From Ignavibacteriales bacterium (lineage in GTDB: Bacteria > Bacteroidota > Ignavibacteria > Ignavibacteriales > Ignavibacteriaceae), in NCBI GenBank assembly GCA_003142915.1, contig PLNZ01000208.1, positions 1 through 7,618 on the forward strand: a stretch of 7,618 nt of DNA, in the 5' to 3' direction. A model generated the notes under the pieces. That model was given only the letters and a program-made list of their open reading frames with translations. It was not told the DNA's origin and did not search any database. The translations under genes and the position numbers were made by a program. Positions 1-6,817 of this stretch are shown piece after piece; positions within the stretch are counted from its first letter, which is position 1, and every line of letters begins with the position of its first letter.

Positions 1-2364
1 GTAGTAAATCTGAACCTCTACATCGTCAGGAGTTAATTTACCAAGATCAATTTCAGCATTAATTGTCAATTCCTGCCCTACAAATAACTGTTTAGATCGC
101 CCGTTTGTATCAGATTTGATTACTTTAATACTTCCCCAGTTGCTTTTTATCTTTTCTTTCCAGGACGTTAATTTTTTTGCCTGAGCCCATTTGTCATCCA
201 TCAATTGAACTCTTTTACTAAAAGACTTGCTATAGTACTGATTAAAATATTGCTGAACCATTCTATGAGTGTTAAAAAATGGTCCAAGTTTTTTCATGGA
301 ATTTTTAACCTTTGCAATCCATTTCCGCGGTAAATGATCTTCACTTCTAGAATAAAAGAGAGGAACAATTGAGGTTTCCAGCGTATTGTAAAGCTGCCTT
401 GATTCTACTTCATCTTGATAATCCGGGTCATTATATTCTTCCCCGTTTCCAATTTTCCAGCCAACTTCAGGATCGAATCCTTCGTCCCACCAACCGTCAA
501 GTACGCTAAAGTTCAGTCCTGCATTGGCAATCACTTTCATACCGGAAGTACCGCTGGCCTCCAAAGGTCTTCTGGGATTGTTAAGCCAAATATCACAGCC
601 TTCCACAAGGTAATGTGCAACGTTCATATCATAATTTTCAATAAAAACAATTTTTCTTCTGAATTTCTCTTGCTTGGCTATTTGGAAAATTTCCTGTATA
701 AATCTTTTGCCTTCTTCATCTTTTGGATGTGCTTTACCAGCTATAATGAATTGAACAGGACGATCTTTGTCGGAAATAATTTTGATAAGTCTGTCCATAT
801 CTTTAAAAATAAGAGTTGCTCTTTTATAAGTTGCAAATCTTCTTGCAAAACCTATAGTAAGGGCAGCTGGATCTAATACTTCTGCGGCAGCAGCAAGTTC
901 TTCCTGGCTTCCTCCCCTGCCTCTAATCTGTTTAAGCAAACGTCTTCTTGCAAAAGCTACAAGACGTTCTCTTCTGCGTTCATGTGTACGCCATAGTTCT
1001 TCATCCGGTATGTAATCTATTTTTTCCCATAGACCGGAAGAAGCAGGATTGGAAATCCAATTTTCACCAAGGTATTGCAGGAATAATCCTTCCATCTCAT
1101 GGGAAATGTGTGACCTTATATGAACTCCATTGGTTACATAACCGATTGGAATTTCATTAAACGGTACATTTTTATAGCCGGATACCCACATCTTTTTTGA
1201 AACATCTCCGTGGAGCTTACTTACTCCATTAATATAGCCGGCAGTGTTCATGGCTAAATGAGCCATATTAAATACATTCGATTCATTATTCTTATAAATA
1301 TTACCGAGCGAATAAAAATCTTTATCGGAAATACGCAGTTCATTACGGTAATAGTTTCCAAAATATTTTTCTACAAGTTCGTTTGAGAATACATCAATAC
1401 CTGCCGGAACAGGAGTATGTGCGGTGAAAATGTTTGAGTAATATCCTACTTCTTTTGCCTCTTTAAAAGTAAGTCCTTCGTTTTGGATTAAATGCTTCAT
1501 TCTTTCAAGTGCCATGAAGGCAGAATGCCCTTCATTCATGTGGCAAACCATCGGTTTGATGCCTAAAGCATGTATTGTTCTTATTCCGCCGATTCCAAGT
1601 ATAATTTCCTGTTGAATCCTGGTTTCAACATTACCGCCATAAAGGGTTTGGGTAATTTTTCTGTCGGCTTCATTATTTAATAGAAGATTCGTATCAAGCA
1701 GATATAATGGAATCCTTCCAATTTCTATTTTCCATACCTGAAAGAATACTTCCCTGCCTGCAAGATTAACGGATTGCACTAATGGCTCATTTTGGGAATT
1801 TCGAACAAGTTTCATCGGCAGATTATCAAAAACATTTATTTCATATCTCTCAAGCTGCCATCCATCCGAGTTTAAATACTGCTGGAAATATCCTTCTTTA
1901 TAAAGAAGTCCCATTCCTATTAACGGTATACCAAGATCGCTTGAAGCTTTTAAATGGTCGCCTGAAAGAATGCCGAGTCCGCCGGAATATGTTTGCAGAC
2001 ATTCGGTTAATCCAAACTCTGCAGAAAAATAAACAATATTGAATGTATCCGGATTACCACTATGGTTTTTCTGATACCATAATTTTTCTGATTTGTAATT
2101 ATTCAATTGTTCATAAACTCTTTTAAGATGAGATTTAAACCCATCATCATGAGAAAGGTCATTTAATCTTTCCTGGCTAATCCTTCCCAACATCATAACG
2201 GGATTATGATTTGTTTCTTCCCATAAATCCATATGAAGTCTTCTAAATAACTCACGTGAATCCTGATTCCACGTCCAATGAAGGTTATAAGCGATTTCTC
2301 GCAATTTTTCCAGATCTTCAGGAAGAGAAGGAACAACATCATAAGAGCCTAAGAATTTATACAT
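1..2364 (-). CDS. glgP: Alpha-glucan (glycogen/maltodextrin) phosphorylase, DUF3417-containing type, C-terminus beyond window edge
   Basis: The protein releases glucose-1-phosphate from alpha-1,4-glucans (glycogen, maltodextrin) using phosphate and pyridoxal phosphate (PLP) in the cytoplasm. The open frame has 788 codons from ATG at 2364 and is still open at base 1, so a C-terminal piece is missing; related proteins are usually a little over 800 residues. Residues about 10-110 match the DUF3417 N-terminal domain of the bacterial/archaeal phosphorylase branch typified by Thermotoga AgpA (HWTWNQDSRELF, residues 29-40). A glycine loop SGGLGILSGDH lies at 127-137. RFATYKR (509-515) places R509 and K514 where rabbit phosphorylase has the phosphate-site residues R569 and K574. 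EASGTSGMK ends at K610, the PLP Schiff-base lysine. GGAG at 2370-2373, five bases before the ATG, supports this start. No other glycogen gene is visible; the neighbours are a divergent decayed regulator and a peptidase. Family is secure; the exact physiological substrate is not. Confidence 0.96.
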   Translation of the reverse strand, partial: MYKFLGSYDVVPSLPEDLEKLREIAYNLHWTWNQDSRELFRRLHMDLWEETNHNPVMMLGRISQERLNDLSHDDGFKSHLKRVYEQLNNYKSEKLWYQKNHSGNPDTFNIVYFSAEFGLTECLQTYSGGLGILSGDHLKASSDLGIPLIGMGLLYKEGYFQQYLNSDGWQLERYEINVFDNLPMKLVRNSQNEPLVQSVNLAGREVFFQVWKIEIGRIPLYLLDTNLLLNNEADRKITQTLYGGNVETRIQQEIILGIGGIRTIHALGIKPMVCHMNEGHSAFMALERMKHLIQNEGLTFKEAKEVGYYSNIFTAHTPVPAGIDVFSNELVEKYFGNYYRNELRISDKDFYSLGNIYKNNESNVFNMAHLAMNTAGYINGVSKLHGDVSKKMWVSGYKNVPFNEIPIGYVTNGVHIRSHISHEMEGLFLQYLGENWISNPASSGLWEKIDYIPDEELWRTHERRRERLVAFARRRLLKQIRGRGGSQEELAAAAEVLDPAALTIGFARRFATYKRATLIFKDMDRLIKIISDKDRPVQFIIAGKAHPKDEEGKRFIQEIFQIAKQEKFRRKIVFIENYDMNVAHYLVEGCDIWLNNPRRPLEASGTSGMKVIANAGLNFSVLDGWWDEGFDPEVGWKIGNGEEYNDPDYQDEVESRQLYNTLETSIVPLFYSRSEDHLPRKWIAKVKNSMKKLGPFFNTHRMVQQYFNQYYSKSFSKRVQLMDDKWAQAKKLTSWKEKIKSNWGSIKVIKSDTNGRSKQLFVGQELTINAEIDLGKLTPDDVEVQIYY

Positions 2365-2404
2365 GAACACTCCAAAAATATTTTAATATAAAATACTCTA
2401 TTTC

Positions 2405-2412
2405 CAAAATTA
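2405..2412 (-). promoter_or_regulatory. Candidate Bacteroidota-type -7 promoter box for glgP
   Basis: On the minus strand this reads TAATTTTG, a full match to the TAnnTTTG -7 element used by Bacteroidota sigma-A. It would start transcription near 2398 and give a leader of roughly 34 bases before the glgP ATG. The usual TTTG -33 element is not clean: only TTTC-like bases lie about 17 bases upstream. The same 8-mer occurs on the plus strand at 2465-2472 with no gene obviously served, so chance in AT-rich DNA is a real alternative. The A+T inverted repeat at 2379-2395 (TATTTTA, three bases, TAAAATA) lies between this box and the start codon. Confidence 0.25.
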
Positions 2413-2493
2413 CCAATTTATAATATAGCGAAAGAATTTTTCATCTCGAAATAGTATTCTTTAATAATTTTGAAAAATGAAAAATTTTATTAA

Positions 2494-2505
2494 AGGATAT
2501 ATCCT
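2494..2505. repeat. Perfect 12-base palindrome, possible operator
   Basis: The sequence is AGGATATATCCT, identical on both strands. It lies about 130 bases upstream of the glgP start and about 280 bases upstream of the decayed receiver gene. A dimeric regulator could bind such a site, but no second copy was noticed in the window and no regulator gene is present to pair with it. Confidence 0.2.
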
Positions 2506-2783
2506 GCAAAATAAAATCTTGTAAAATGTAAAAACCTAAAGCAATTAATTTTTGTAACTAAGGTTTAAAAATGAAAAACTGATAACTATAAAATACCCTT
2601 TTTTATTCGGAAAAATCTTTTAGATATTAATATACTATTAGAAGGAAATGATTTTTTCATTCTTTTTGTTTTTTGAATCTTTCAATTTTAAATATCAATA
2701 ACTTTTAATCTTATAAGAATTATCTTAAATTAACATTTTGAAAGTGATTAGATTTATTCTCTTGCAAAATCAAGTTAAATATT

Positions 2784-3154
2784 ATGCACAATATTCTAAT
2801 TGGAAACAACATCCAAATTATAGAGCAAGTCTTTCCTGCGTTCCAAAATGAAGAGTACATGATTGATTTGCCTGAAAATTGTTATAATGGTTATGAACTT
2901 GCATTATGGAATTTTCCTAAACTTAAAATCTGCAATAAGTATCTTTATCAATCTGACGGCCATAAAGCACTTCCCAGGCTGAAAGATGGCTTAAATGCCT
3001 ATTCAATTCTTTTTATTTTCCTTATAAATAAGATACAAATCAAAAACTATATGGAAAAATCAATCTCGGTGTTGATTGATAATGCTTTTAAATTTTTCAG
3101 CAAAAGGAACAGTTGTTATTGTTAATATTCTTTTCAAGAATGAAAATGTATTAA
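2784..3154 (+). pseudogene. Decayed single-domain response regulator (CheY-like receiver), frameshifted near its C-terminus
   Basis: An open frame of 113 codons runs 2784-3125. Its residues follow a receiver domain from end to end: ILIGNN at the acidic pocket, CNKYLYQSDGH at the phosphoacceptor loop, FIFLINK at the switch-threonine strand, and IDNAFKFFSK at the conserved-lysine loop. Spacing agrees with CheY: N51 to I81 is 30 residues (D57 to T87 in CheY) and I81 to K103 is 22 (T87 to K109). The chemistry is gone: the acidic pair is N8-N9, the phosphoacceptor Asp is N51, the switch Thr is I81, and the cis-Pro after K103 is Phe. At the A-run 3102-3105 the frame leaves homology. Adding back one A gives SKKEQLLLLI, a normal start of the last receiver helix, in a frame ending at 3154. 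No Shine-Dalgarno precedes the ATG, unlike the glgP, M24, coxB and cytochrome genes. I read it as a pseudogene; an expressed pseudo-receiver is the alternative. Confidence 0.7.
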
Positions 3155-3210
3155 GTGAAAATATTAAAATTACATTTATTTTTAATCACTAAATTATATC
3201 GGAGATTATT

Positions 3211-4401
3211 ATGGGAAAATTTGATTTGAACAAAATACAAGAAATTATTGCTAAAATGAATATAGATGCTTGGCTGCTTTATGATTTTAGAGGTTCTAAT
3301 GATGTTGCTTTAGATATTCTTGATATTCCGAGGGAAAGCCATTTAACCAGGCGGTTTTATTACTTTATTCCAAAAGTCGGAAATCCTGTAAAAATAGTAA
3401 ATTTTATTGAAGCTTATCACTTAAATCACCTTCCGGGGATTAAGTTAAAATATTCAAGTCACGATTCACTCCTAAACCATTTAAAGGCAACTCTTAAAGA
3501 TATTAACCGGGTAGCCATGGAATATTCACCGTTTAATTCTATTCCTTATGTTTCTAAGGTTGATGCGGGAACCCTGGAACAAATTAAGTCCTTTGGGGTA
3601 GAAATTGTTACAAGCGGAGATTTGATTTCTTTATTTGGCTCTGTATGGAATGAAGAACAATATCTTGATAATATTCCAGTGGCAACTGCCTTAACCGATA
3701 TAGCAGGCGGAGCCTTTAACTTCATAAAAAATAAGATTTTAGCCAATGAATCTACAAGCGAATTAGAGGTGCAACAATATATAAACGATGAAATTGATAA
3801 AAGAAATTATATTACTGAACCTCCCATTATTGTTGGAGTAAATGAAAATAGCGGAAATCCTCATTATGGTCCATCAGAAGAAAATTATCGGGAGATTAAA
3901 AATGGCGATTTTGTTCTAATTGACTTATGGGCAAAGACTAAAAAACATAATGCTGTATGGGCAGACATTACTTGGACAGGTTATGTAAGTAAGACTGTAC
4001 CGTATAAATATATAAAGATTTTTAATATAGTAGCAAAAGCACGTGATACTGCATTTAATCTGGTTGCATCCTGTTTTAAAGAAGGTAAAGAAATCAGGGG
4101 ATTTGAAGTTGATGATGCCGCAAGAAATGTAATCAGTAATGCCGGTTATGGAGAATATTTCTTCCACAGAACGGGACATTCCATCACCACAGATTTACAC
4201 GGAAGCGGAGCACATATGGATAATTATGAGACAAAAGACGAAAGATTGCTGCTGCCATCAACTTCATTTTCTATTGAACCCGGCATTTATTTGCCTGAAT
4301 TTGGGGTACGCAGCGAGATAGATGTATTCATTAAACCGGATGGAACCGTAATTCAAACCGGCGGCGAGAGACAAAAGGAAGTTGTTGCTATCCTCAAATA
4401 A
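3211..4401 (+). CDS. M24 family metallopeptidase (Xaa-Pro aminopeptidase/dipeptidase-like)
   Basis: This is probably a cytoplasmic dinuclear-metal peptidase acting on Xaa-Pro or similar peptides; no signal peptide or membrane helix is seen. The 396 residues divide into an N-terminal creatinase-like domain (about 1-145) and a C-terminal pita-bread catalytic domain (about 155-396). All five metal ligands of the M24 fold are in place: D238 (FVLIDLWAK), D252 (WADITWTG), H323 (HRTGHS), E356 (FSIEPGIY) and E369 (VRSEIDVF). H218 in NPHYG and H330 in DLHGSGAHMDN are candidate substrate-proximal histidines. The HRTGH...HGSGAHMDN form, in place of the GHGIGLDVHE of textbook PepP/PepQ, recalls an M24 branch I associate with Bacteroidota and neighbours. 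GGAG at 3201-3204, six bases before the ATG, fixes the start. The gene stands alone and converges on the cox cluster. M24 membership is firm; the substrate is not, so no symbol is given. Confidence 0.9.
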   Translation: MGKFDLNKIQEIIAKMNIDAWLLYDFRGSNDVALDILDIPRESHLTRRFYYFIPKVGNPVKIVNFIEAYHLNHLPGIKLKYSSHDSLLNHLKATLKDINRVAMEYSPFNSIPYVSKVDAGTLEQIKSFGVEIVTSGDLISLFGSVWNEEQYLDNIPVATALTDIAGGAFNFIKNKILANESTSELEVQQYINDEIDKRNYITEPPIIVGVNENSGNPHYGPSEENYREIKNGDFVLIDLWAKTKKHNAVWADITWTGYVSKTVPYKYIKIFNIVAKARDTAFNLVASCFKEGKEIRGFEVDDAARNVISNAGYGEYFFHRTGHSITTDLHGSGAHMDNYETKDERLLLPSTSFSIEPGIYLPEFGVRSEIDVFIKPDGTVIQTGGERQKEVVAILK

Positions 4402-4429
4402 TGTAAGATGATTACTTGTTAACTATATT

Positions 4430-4451
4430 GGTCAGACAGCTTTGTTCGACC
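4430..4451 (+). terminator. Hairpin after the M24 gene, possible weak terminator or palindromic repeat
   Basis: The arms GGTCAGACA and TGTTCGACC pair around a GCTT loop with one A-C mismatch and one G-T pair. It begins 28 bases after the M24 stop codon and is followed by TTTCATATAT, which is only weakly U-rich. It may help end M24 transcription. Its similarity to the palindrome at 4507-4525 suggests instead that both belong to one repeat family. Confidence 0.4.
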
Positions 4452-4506
4452 TTTCATATATAATTAGAATTAACAAATTGCCCAAAAGTTGAAAGTGGGA
4501 ATAGTA

Positions 4507-4525
4507 GTCCGGCAGGCTGCCGGAC
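4507..4525. repeat. GC-rich perfect palindrome in the convergent intergenic gap
   Basis: GTCCGGCAGGCTGCCGGAC has nine-base arms around a central G. The stem can gain three more pairs (GTA 4504-4506 with TAC 4527-4529) with one bulged A. It is strikingly GC-rich beside AT-rich flanks and sits 11 bases beyond the stop codon of the membrane cytochrome. No T-run follows on the minus strand, and on the plus strand a T-rich stretch begins only about nine bases later, so it is not a textbook intrinsic terminator. It could still act as a bidirectional transcription or mRNA-decay barrier between the converging genes. Confidence 0.6.
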
Positions 4526-4536
4526 ATACAAAAGTT

Positions 4537-5880
4537 TTATTTATATTTTTGAACTTCCTGCAGTATGTATGCTGCTACAGCTTTAGCCTGATCCGGTTTT
4601 AATCCGGGGTTAGGCATCGGGGGATAGCTAGGATTATTTTGTGCCGGATTTAGAATAAATGTAACGAGCTTATCCATATTGCCATTATATTTCGGAAGCG
4701 TTTCTTTATACGGTGGCCCTACAACTTTATTATCAAAAGCATGGCATGCGGAACAAATATTATTATATATGTCTTCCCCGCTGATAACCGGAATCGCATT
4801 AACTTCGTTCAATTTCTGCATCATATCTTCAAAATTCCGGCTGAGCATTAATGCTTCTTTTGCATTTGCGTGGCCAATAGCAGTCTGGTCTGAAATTATA
4901 ACAACGCAAATGGTCAAAAGAATAGAAACAAACAAATGCAGGCTGTATTTTGCATCAGAGTTCTTATACATACTATATAAATAATGATACCCTAAGAAAA
5001 GGAGAAACAGCGCAACAGTTAGATAAGCAAAAACACCGCTTGTTAATATGTTTTCAGACAATCCAACGACATTAATAAATAAGAAAACCGGGATAATAAT
5101 AAATGTTATCGTTGTAAGGTTTATACAGAATTTGCTTACAAACTTCTTGTACTCTTCATCCAGTCCTTTTATTCCCCCCTCCCAATAGAAAAAGCTGAAA
5201 AGAAGAGCAGCTCCCATAAAAGCGCCGGCAGTTAAAAGGAAAGCAATAAACCTTGCAATAACATGCCATGAAAACGGCACTGAAAAAACACTGTTGTCAT
5301 TCCAGCCGGATTGAAATAATGCCAAAGTTAGGCCTGAAATGGATAGCCATAAGCCTATTAATAAGAACAAGATACCGAATCTGCCTGATTTAAAGCTTAA
5401 CTTTAAACTTCCGCTGCGGAATTTAGCTAATTCATCGTCTAAAGAAGTGTTGTCTGTTTTAAAATCTTTTATCGAATCAAAAATATTACTAAATGCCGTG
5501 GAATATCGGAATGTATAAATAAGAATTAGCCCGAGTATTATAAACGCGCAGGCGCCTGTAAAGTAGCTTACGACAATGAGATTCTCATTATGGAAAATCT
5601 GAACAAAAATTAATATTGCGGTAATCAAAGGCATTATTCCAAGCATAATACCGGTGCTTTTGTTTATCGTAACTATTTCAATTACGTTTTTAGCAAACCG
5701 GATATAAATATTATTCCCTTCTTTAATTCCCTTCCTCTGATAAAATAATGATATAACTGTCCCCCCTATAATTATACTGATAAAAGGAACAAACAGAATT
5801 AGAATCAGCATTGCGATATAATGCAATAAAGTAATATGTTCGGGTGAAAGCGGTATTACTAATTTATCCAGGAAATCCAT
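4537..5880 (-). CDS. Membrane-anchored cytochrome c: eight-helix CydA-like domain fused to a class I cytochrome c
   Basis: The 447 residues hold about eight membrane helices (near 16-46, 74-97, 102-124, 167-190, 204-233, 252-273, 280-303 and 313-331) and then a periplasmic cytochrome c domain. The heme c motif is C376-S-A-C379-H380 and M422 in YPPMPNP is the likely second ligand. Lysine and arginine cluster in loops 47-73, 125-166, 234-251 and 304-311, which puts both termini in the periplasm, as the cytochrome requires. The membrane part resembles the first helices of cytochrome bd subunit I: H20 in helix 1 and H206 in helix 5 sit where CydA has H19 and H186, and FQSGW and the TAGAFMGAALLF run echo CydA segments. 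Helix 3 lacks the CydA glutamates, and no GRQPW-like quinol loop is seen. AAGGTGAG at 5887-5894 sets the start. It is the last gene of the cox cluster, 15 bases after ctaB, so a role in electron delivery to or around the oxidase is inferred. The cytochrome domain is certain, the CydA relationship moderate. Confidence 0.88.
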   Translation of the reverse strand: MDFLDKLVIPLSPEHITLLHYIAMLILILFVPFISIIIGGTVISLFYQRKGIKEGNNIYIRFAKNVIEIVTINKSTGIMLGIMPLITAILIFVQIFHNENLIVVSYFTGACAFIILGLILIYTFRYSTAFSNIFDSIKDFKTDNTSLDDELAKFRSGSLKLSFKSGRFGILFLLIGLWLSISGLTLALFQSGWNDNSVFSVPFSWHVIARFIAFLLTAGAFMGAALLFSFFYWEGGIKGLDEEYKKFVSKFCINLTTITFIIIPVFLFINVVGLSENILTSGVFAYLTVALFLLFLGYHYLYSMYKNSDAKYSLHLFVSILLTICVVIISDQTAIGHANAKEALMLSRNFEDMMQKLNEVNAIPVISGEDIYNNICSACHAFDNKVVGPPYKETLPKYNGNMDKLVTFILNPAQNNPSYPPMPNPGLKPDQAKAVAAYILQEVQKYK

Positions 5881-5886
5881 TTATCA

Positions 5887-5894
5887 CTCACCTT
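5887..5894 (-). promoter_or_regulatory. Strong Shine-Dalgarno site of the membrane cytochrome gene
   Basis: The minus strand reads AAGGTGAG six bases before the ATG at 5880 and one base after the ctaB stop codon (5896-5898). Ribosomes finishing ctaB are thus released onto the next start, consistent with coupled expression within the operon. Confidence 0.7.
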
Positions 5895-5895
5895 T

Positions 5896-6816
5896 TCAAT
5901 GTTGAATGAAAAGTTTTTCAATTGACAATAAGAGTACTATTACAATTGCAAAAATGTTTATTCCTCTAAATGCAAGTTTGAAGGAGATATTTTCTTTTGC
6001 AGGTTTCAACAATCTAAAAGCATTCCACATAAGCCATATACCAGAAATCAGCATTCCTGCGAAGATTATATTATTTTTTATCAGTCCGAATAGTGGCAAA
6101 AGCGTACTTGCAACAAAAGTTGCAGCAATCCAGACGAATGTTATCCTGGAAAGCTGCTGCATGTTAAATATCTGTGTTAAAGTAGGAAATCCTGCCTGCT
6201 CGTAATCTTTTCCGAAGATAAACAGAAGAAGCCAGAAATGCGGTATCTGCCATATAAAGAAAAAGAATCCTAAAATTATAATTTGCGGATCAAAGATATT
6301 ACCGCCCGCAGCAATCCACCCTACCATCGGCGGGAGCGCTCCGACAAGAGAACCTGGAATTATTGCAAGAGCGCTTCGTTTTTTTAAAGGAGTATAAACG
6401 CTGTTGTACCATAGAAGATTTAATAAACCGATGCTAAGCGCTAAATATCCGGCACCTAAAAACAGTACAATAGAACCACTGATAATTAACAACAATGCAA
6501 TAACCAGGGCATTCTGTGCAGAAATTTTACCGGAAGGAATAGGCCTGTTACGGGTTCTTTTCATTAATGCATCTGTTCCCCGTTCCTGATAATGATTTAT
6601 CACTGCCGAACCTGAAGAAAGCAGTAAAATCCCCACAGCAGGTGCAATAATCCCCATTGAGAGTTTACCGGCATAACAAATAAACCCGAACATAGTTGTA
6701 AGCGTAACAAATATTGTTATCCTCAACTTCGTGAGTTCAATTATTGCATTAAGTCTTTCATTTAAGCTTAACACCTTCTCCTTTTCTCCTGATAATCTTA
6801 TAGCAGCAGTTACCAT
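5896..6816 (-). CDS. ctaB: Protoheme IX farnesyltransferase (heme O synthase)
   Basis: This inner-membrane UbiA-superfamily prenyltransferase adds a farnesyl group to the 2-vinyl of heme B, making heme O, the precursor of heme A for heme-copper oxidases. The 306 residues are the normal length. The first prenyl-diphosphate/Mg site is NHYQERGTDALMKRTRNRP (74-92, with N74, D82 and the RTRNRP run). YTPLKKRS (141-148), GALPPMVGW (159-167), WQIPHFWLLL (189-198) and DYEQAGFPTL (204-213) are the other family signatures. About eight to nine hydrophobic helices are visible. The ATG lies one base beyond the coxB stop and only a weak AAAAGAA precedes it, so translation probably depends on coupling to coxB. 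No heme A synthase (ctaA) is in the window, so whether the oxidase uses heme A or O cannot be judged here. The name cyoE applies equally. Confidence 0.96.
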   Translation of the reverse strand: MVTAAIRLSGEKEKVLSLNERLNAIIELTKLRITIFVTLTTMFGFICYAGKLSMGIIAPAVGILLLSSGSAVINHYQERGTDALMKRTRNRPIPSGKISAQNALVIALLLIISGSIVLFLGAGYLALSIGLLNLLWYNSVYTPLKKRSALAIIPGSLVGALPPMVGWIAAGGNIFDPQIIILGFFFFIWQIPHFWLLLFIFGKDYEQAGFPTLTQIFNMQQLSRITFVWIAATFVASTLLPLFGLIKNNIIFAGMLISGIWLMWNAFRLLKPAKENISFKLAFRGINIFAIVIVLLLSIEKLFIQH

Positions 6817-6817
6817 T

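Larger units (their letters stand above)
2365..2783. other. AT-rich intergenic region between divergent glgP and the decayed receiver gene
   Basis: No convincing coding frame, tRNA or rRNA is seen in these roughly 420 bases on either strand. The composition is dominated by A and T runs. Visible structures are short: the glgP Shine-Dalgarno at 2370-2373, an A+T inverted repeat at 2379-2395, a perfect 12-base palindrome AGGATATATCCT at 2494-2505, and loose AAACCT/AGGTTT arms around 2532-2568. It presumably carries the glgP promoter on the minus strand and whatever once drove the decayed gene on the plus strand. Nothing identifies a specific regulator. Confidence 0.6.

Noticed and set aside
415..2042. 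Plus-strand open frames opposite the phosphorylase gene
   Set aside because: They lie antisense to a continuous, motif-rich phosphorylase frame, show no domain character of their own, and are shadows of the real gene.
2465..2472. TAATTTTG on the plus strand as a promoter for the receiver gene
   Set aside because: It is more than 300 bases from the ATG, lacks a -33 partner, and such 8-mers are expected by chance in DNA this AT-rich.
3099..3125. Programmed ribosomal frameshifting at the A-run of the receiver gene
   Set aside because: The run is only four A followed by GG, no stimulatory hairpin is evident just downstream, and the domain has already lost its catalytic residues. Decay is simpler.
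3171..3178. TACATTTA as a -7 box for the M24 peptidase gene
   Set aside because: It misses the final G of TAnnTTTG and has no recognisable -33 element at the right distance.
4139..4270. The M24 protein as catalytically altered because the GHGIGLDVHE motif is missing
   Set aside because: All five metal ligands are present, and the HRTGH...HGSGAHMDN form fits a recognised variant of the family, so this is lineage style rather than loss of function.
4507..4529. Intrinsic terminator for the cox cluster on the minus strand
   Set aside because: Reading on the minus strand, the stem is followed by TACTATTCCC rather than a T-run, so a Rho-independent terminator is not supported; kept as a palindromic repeat.
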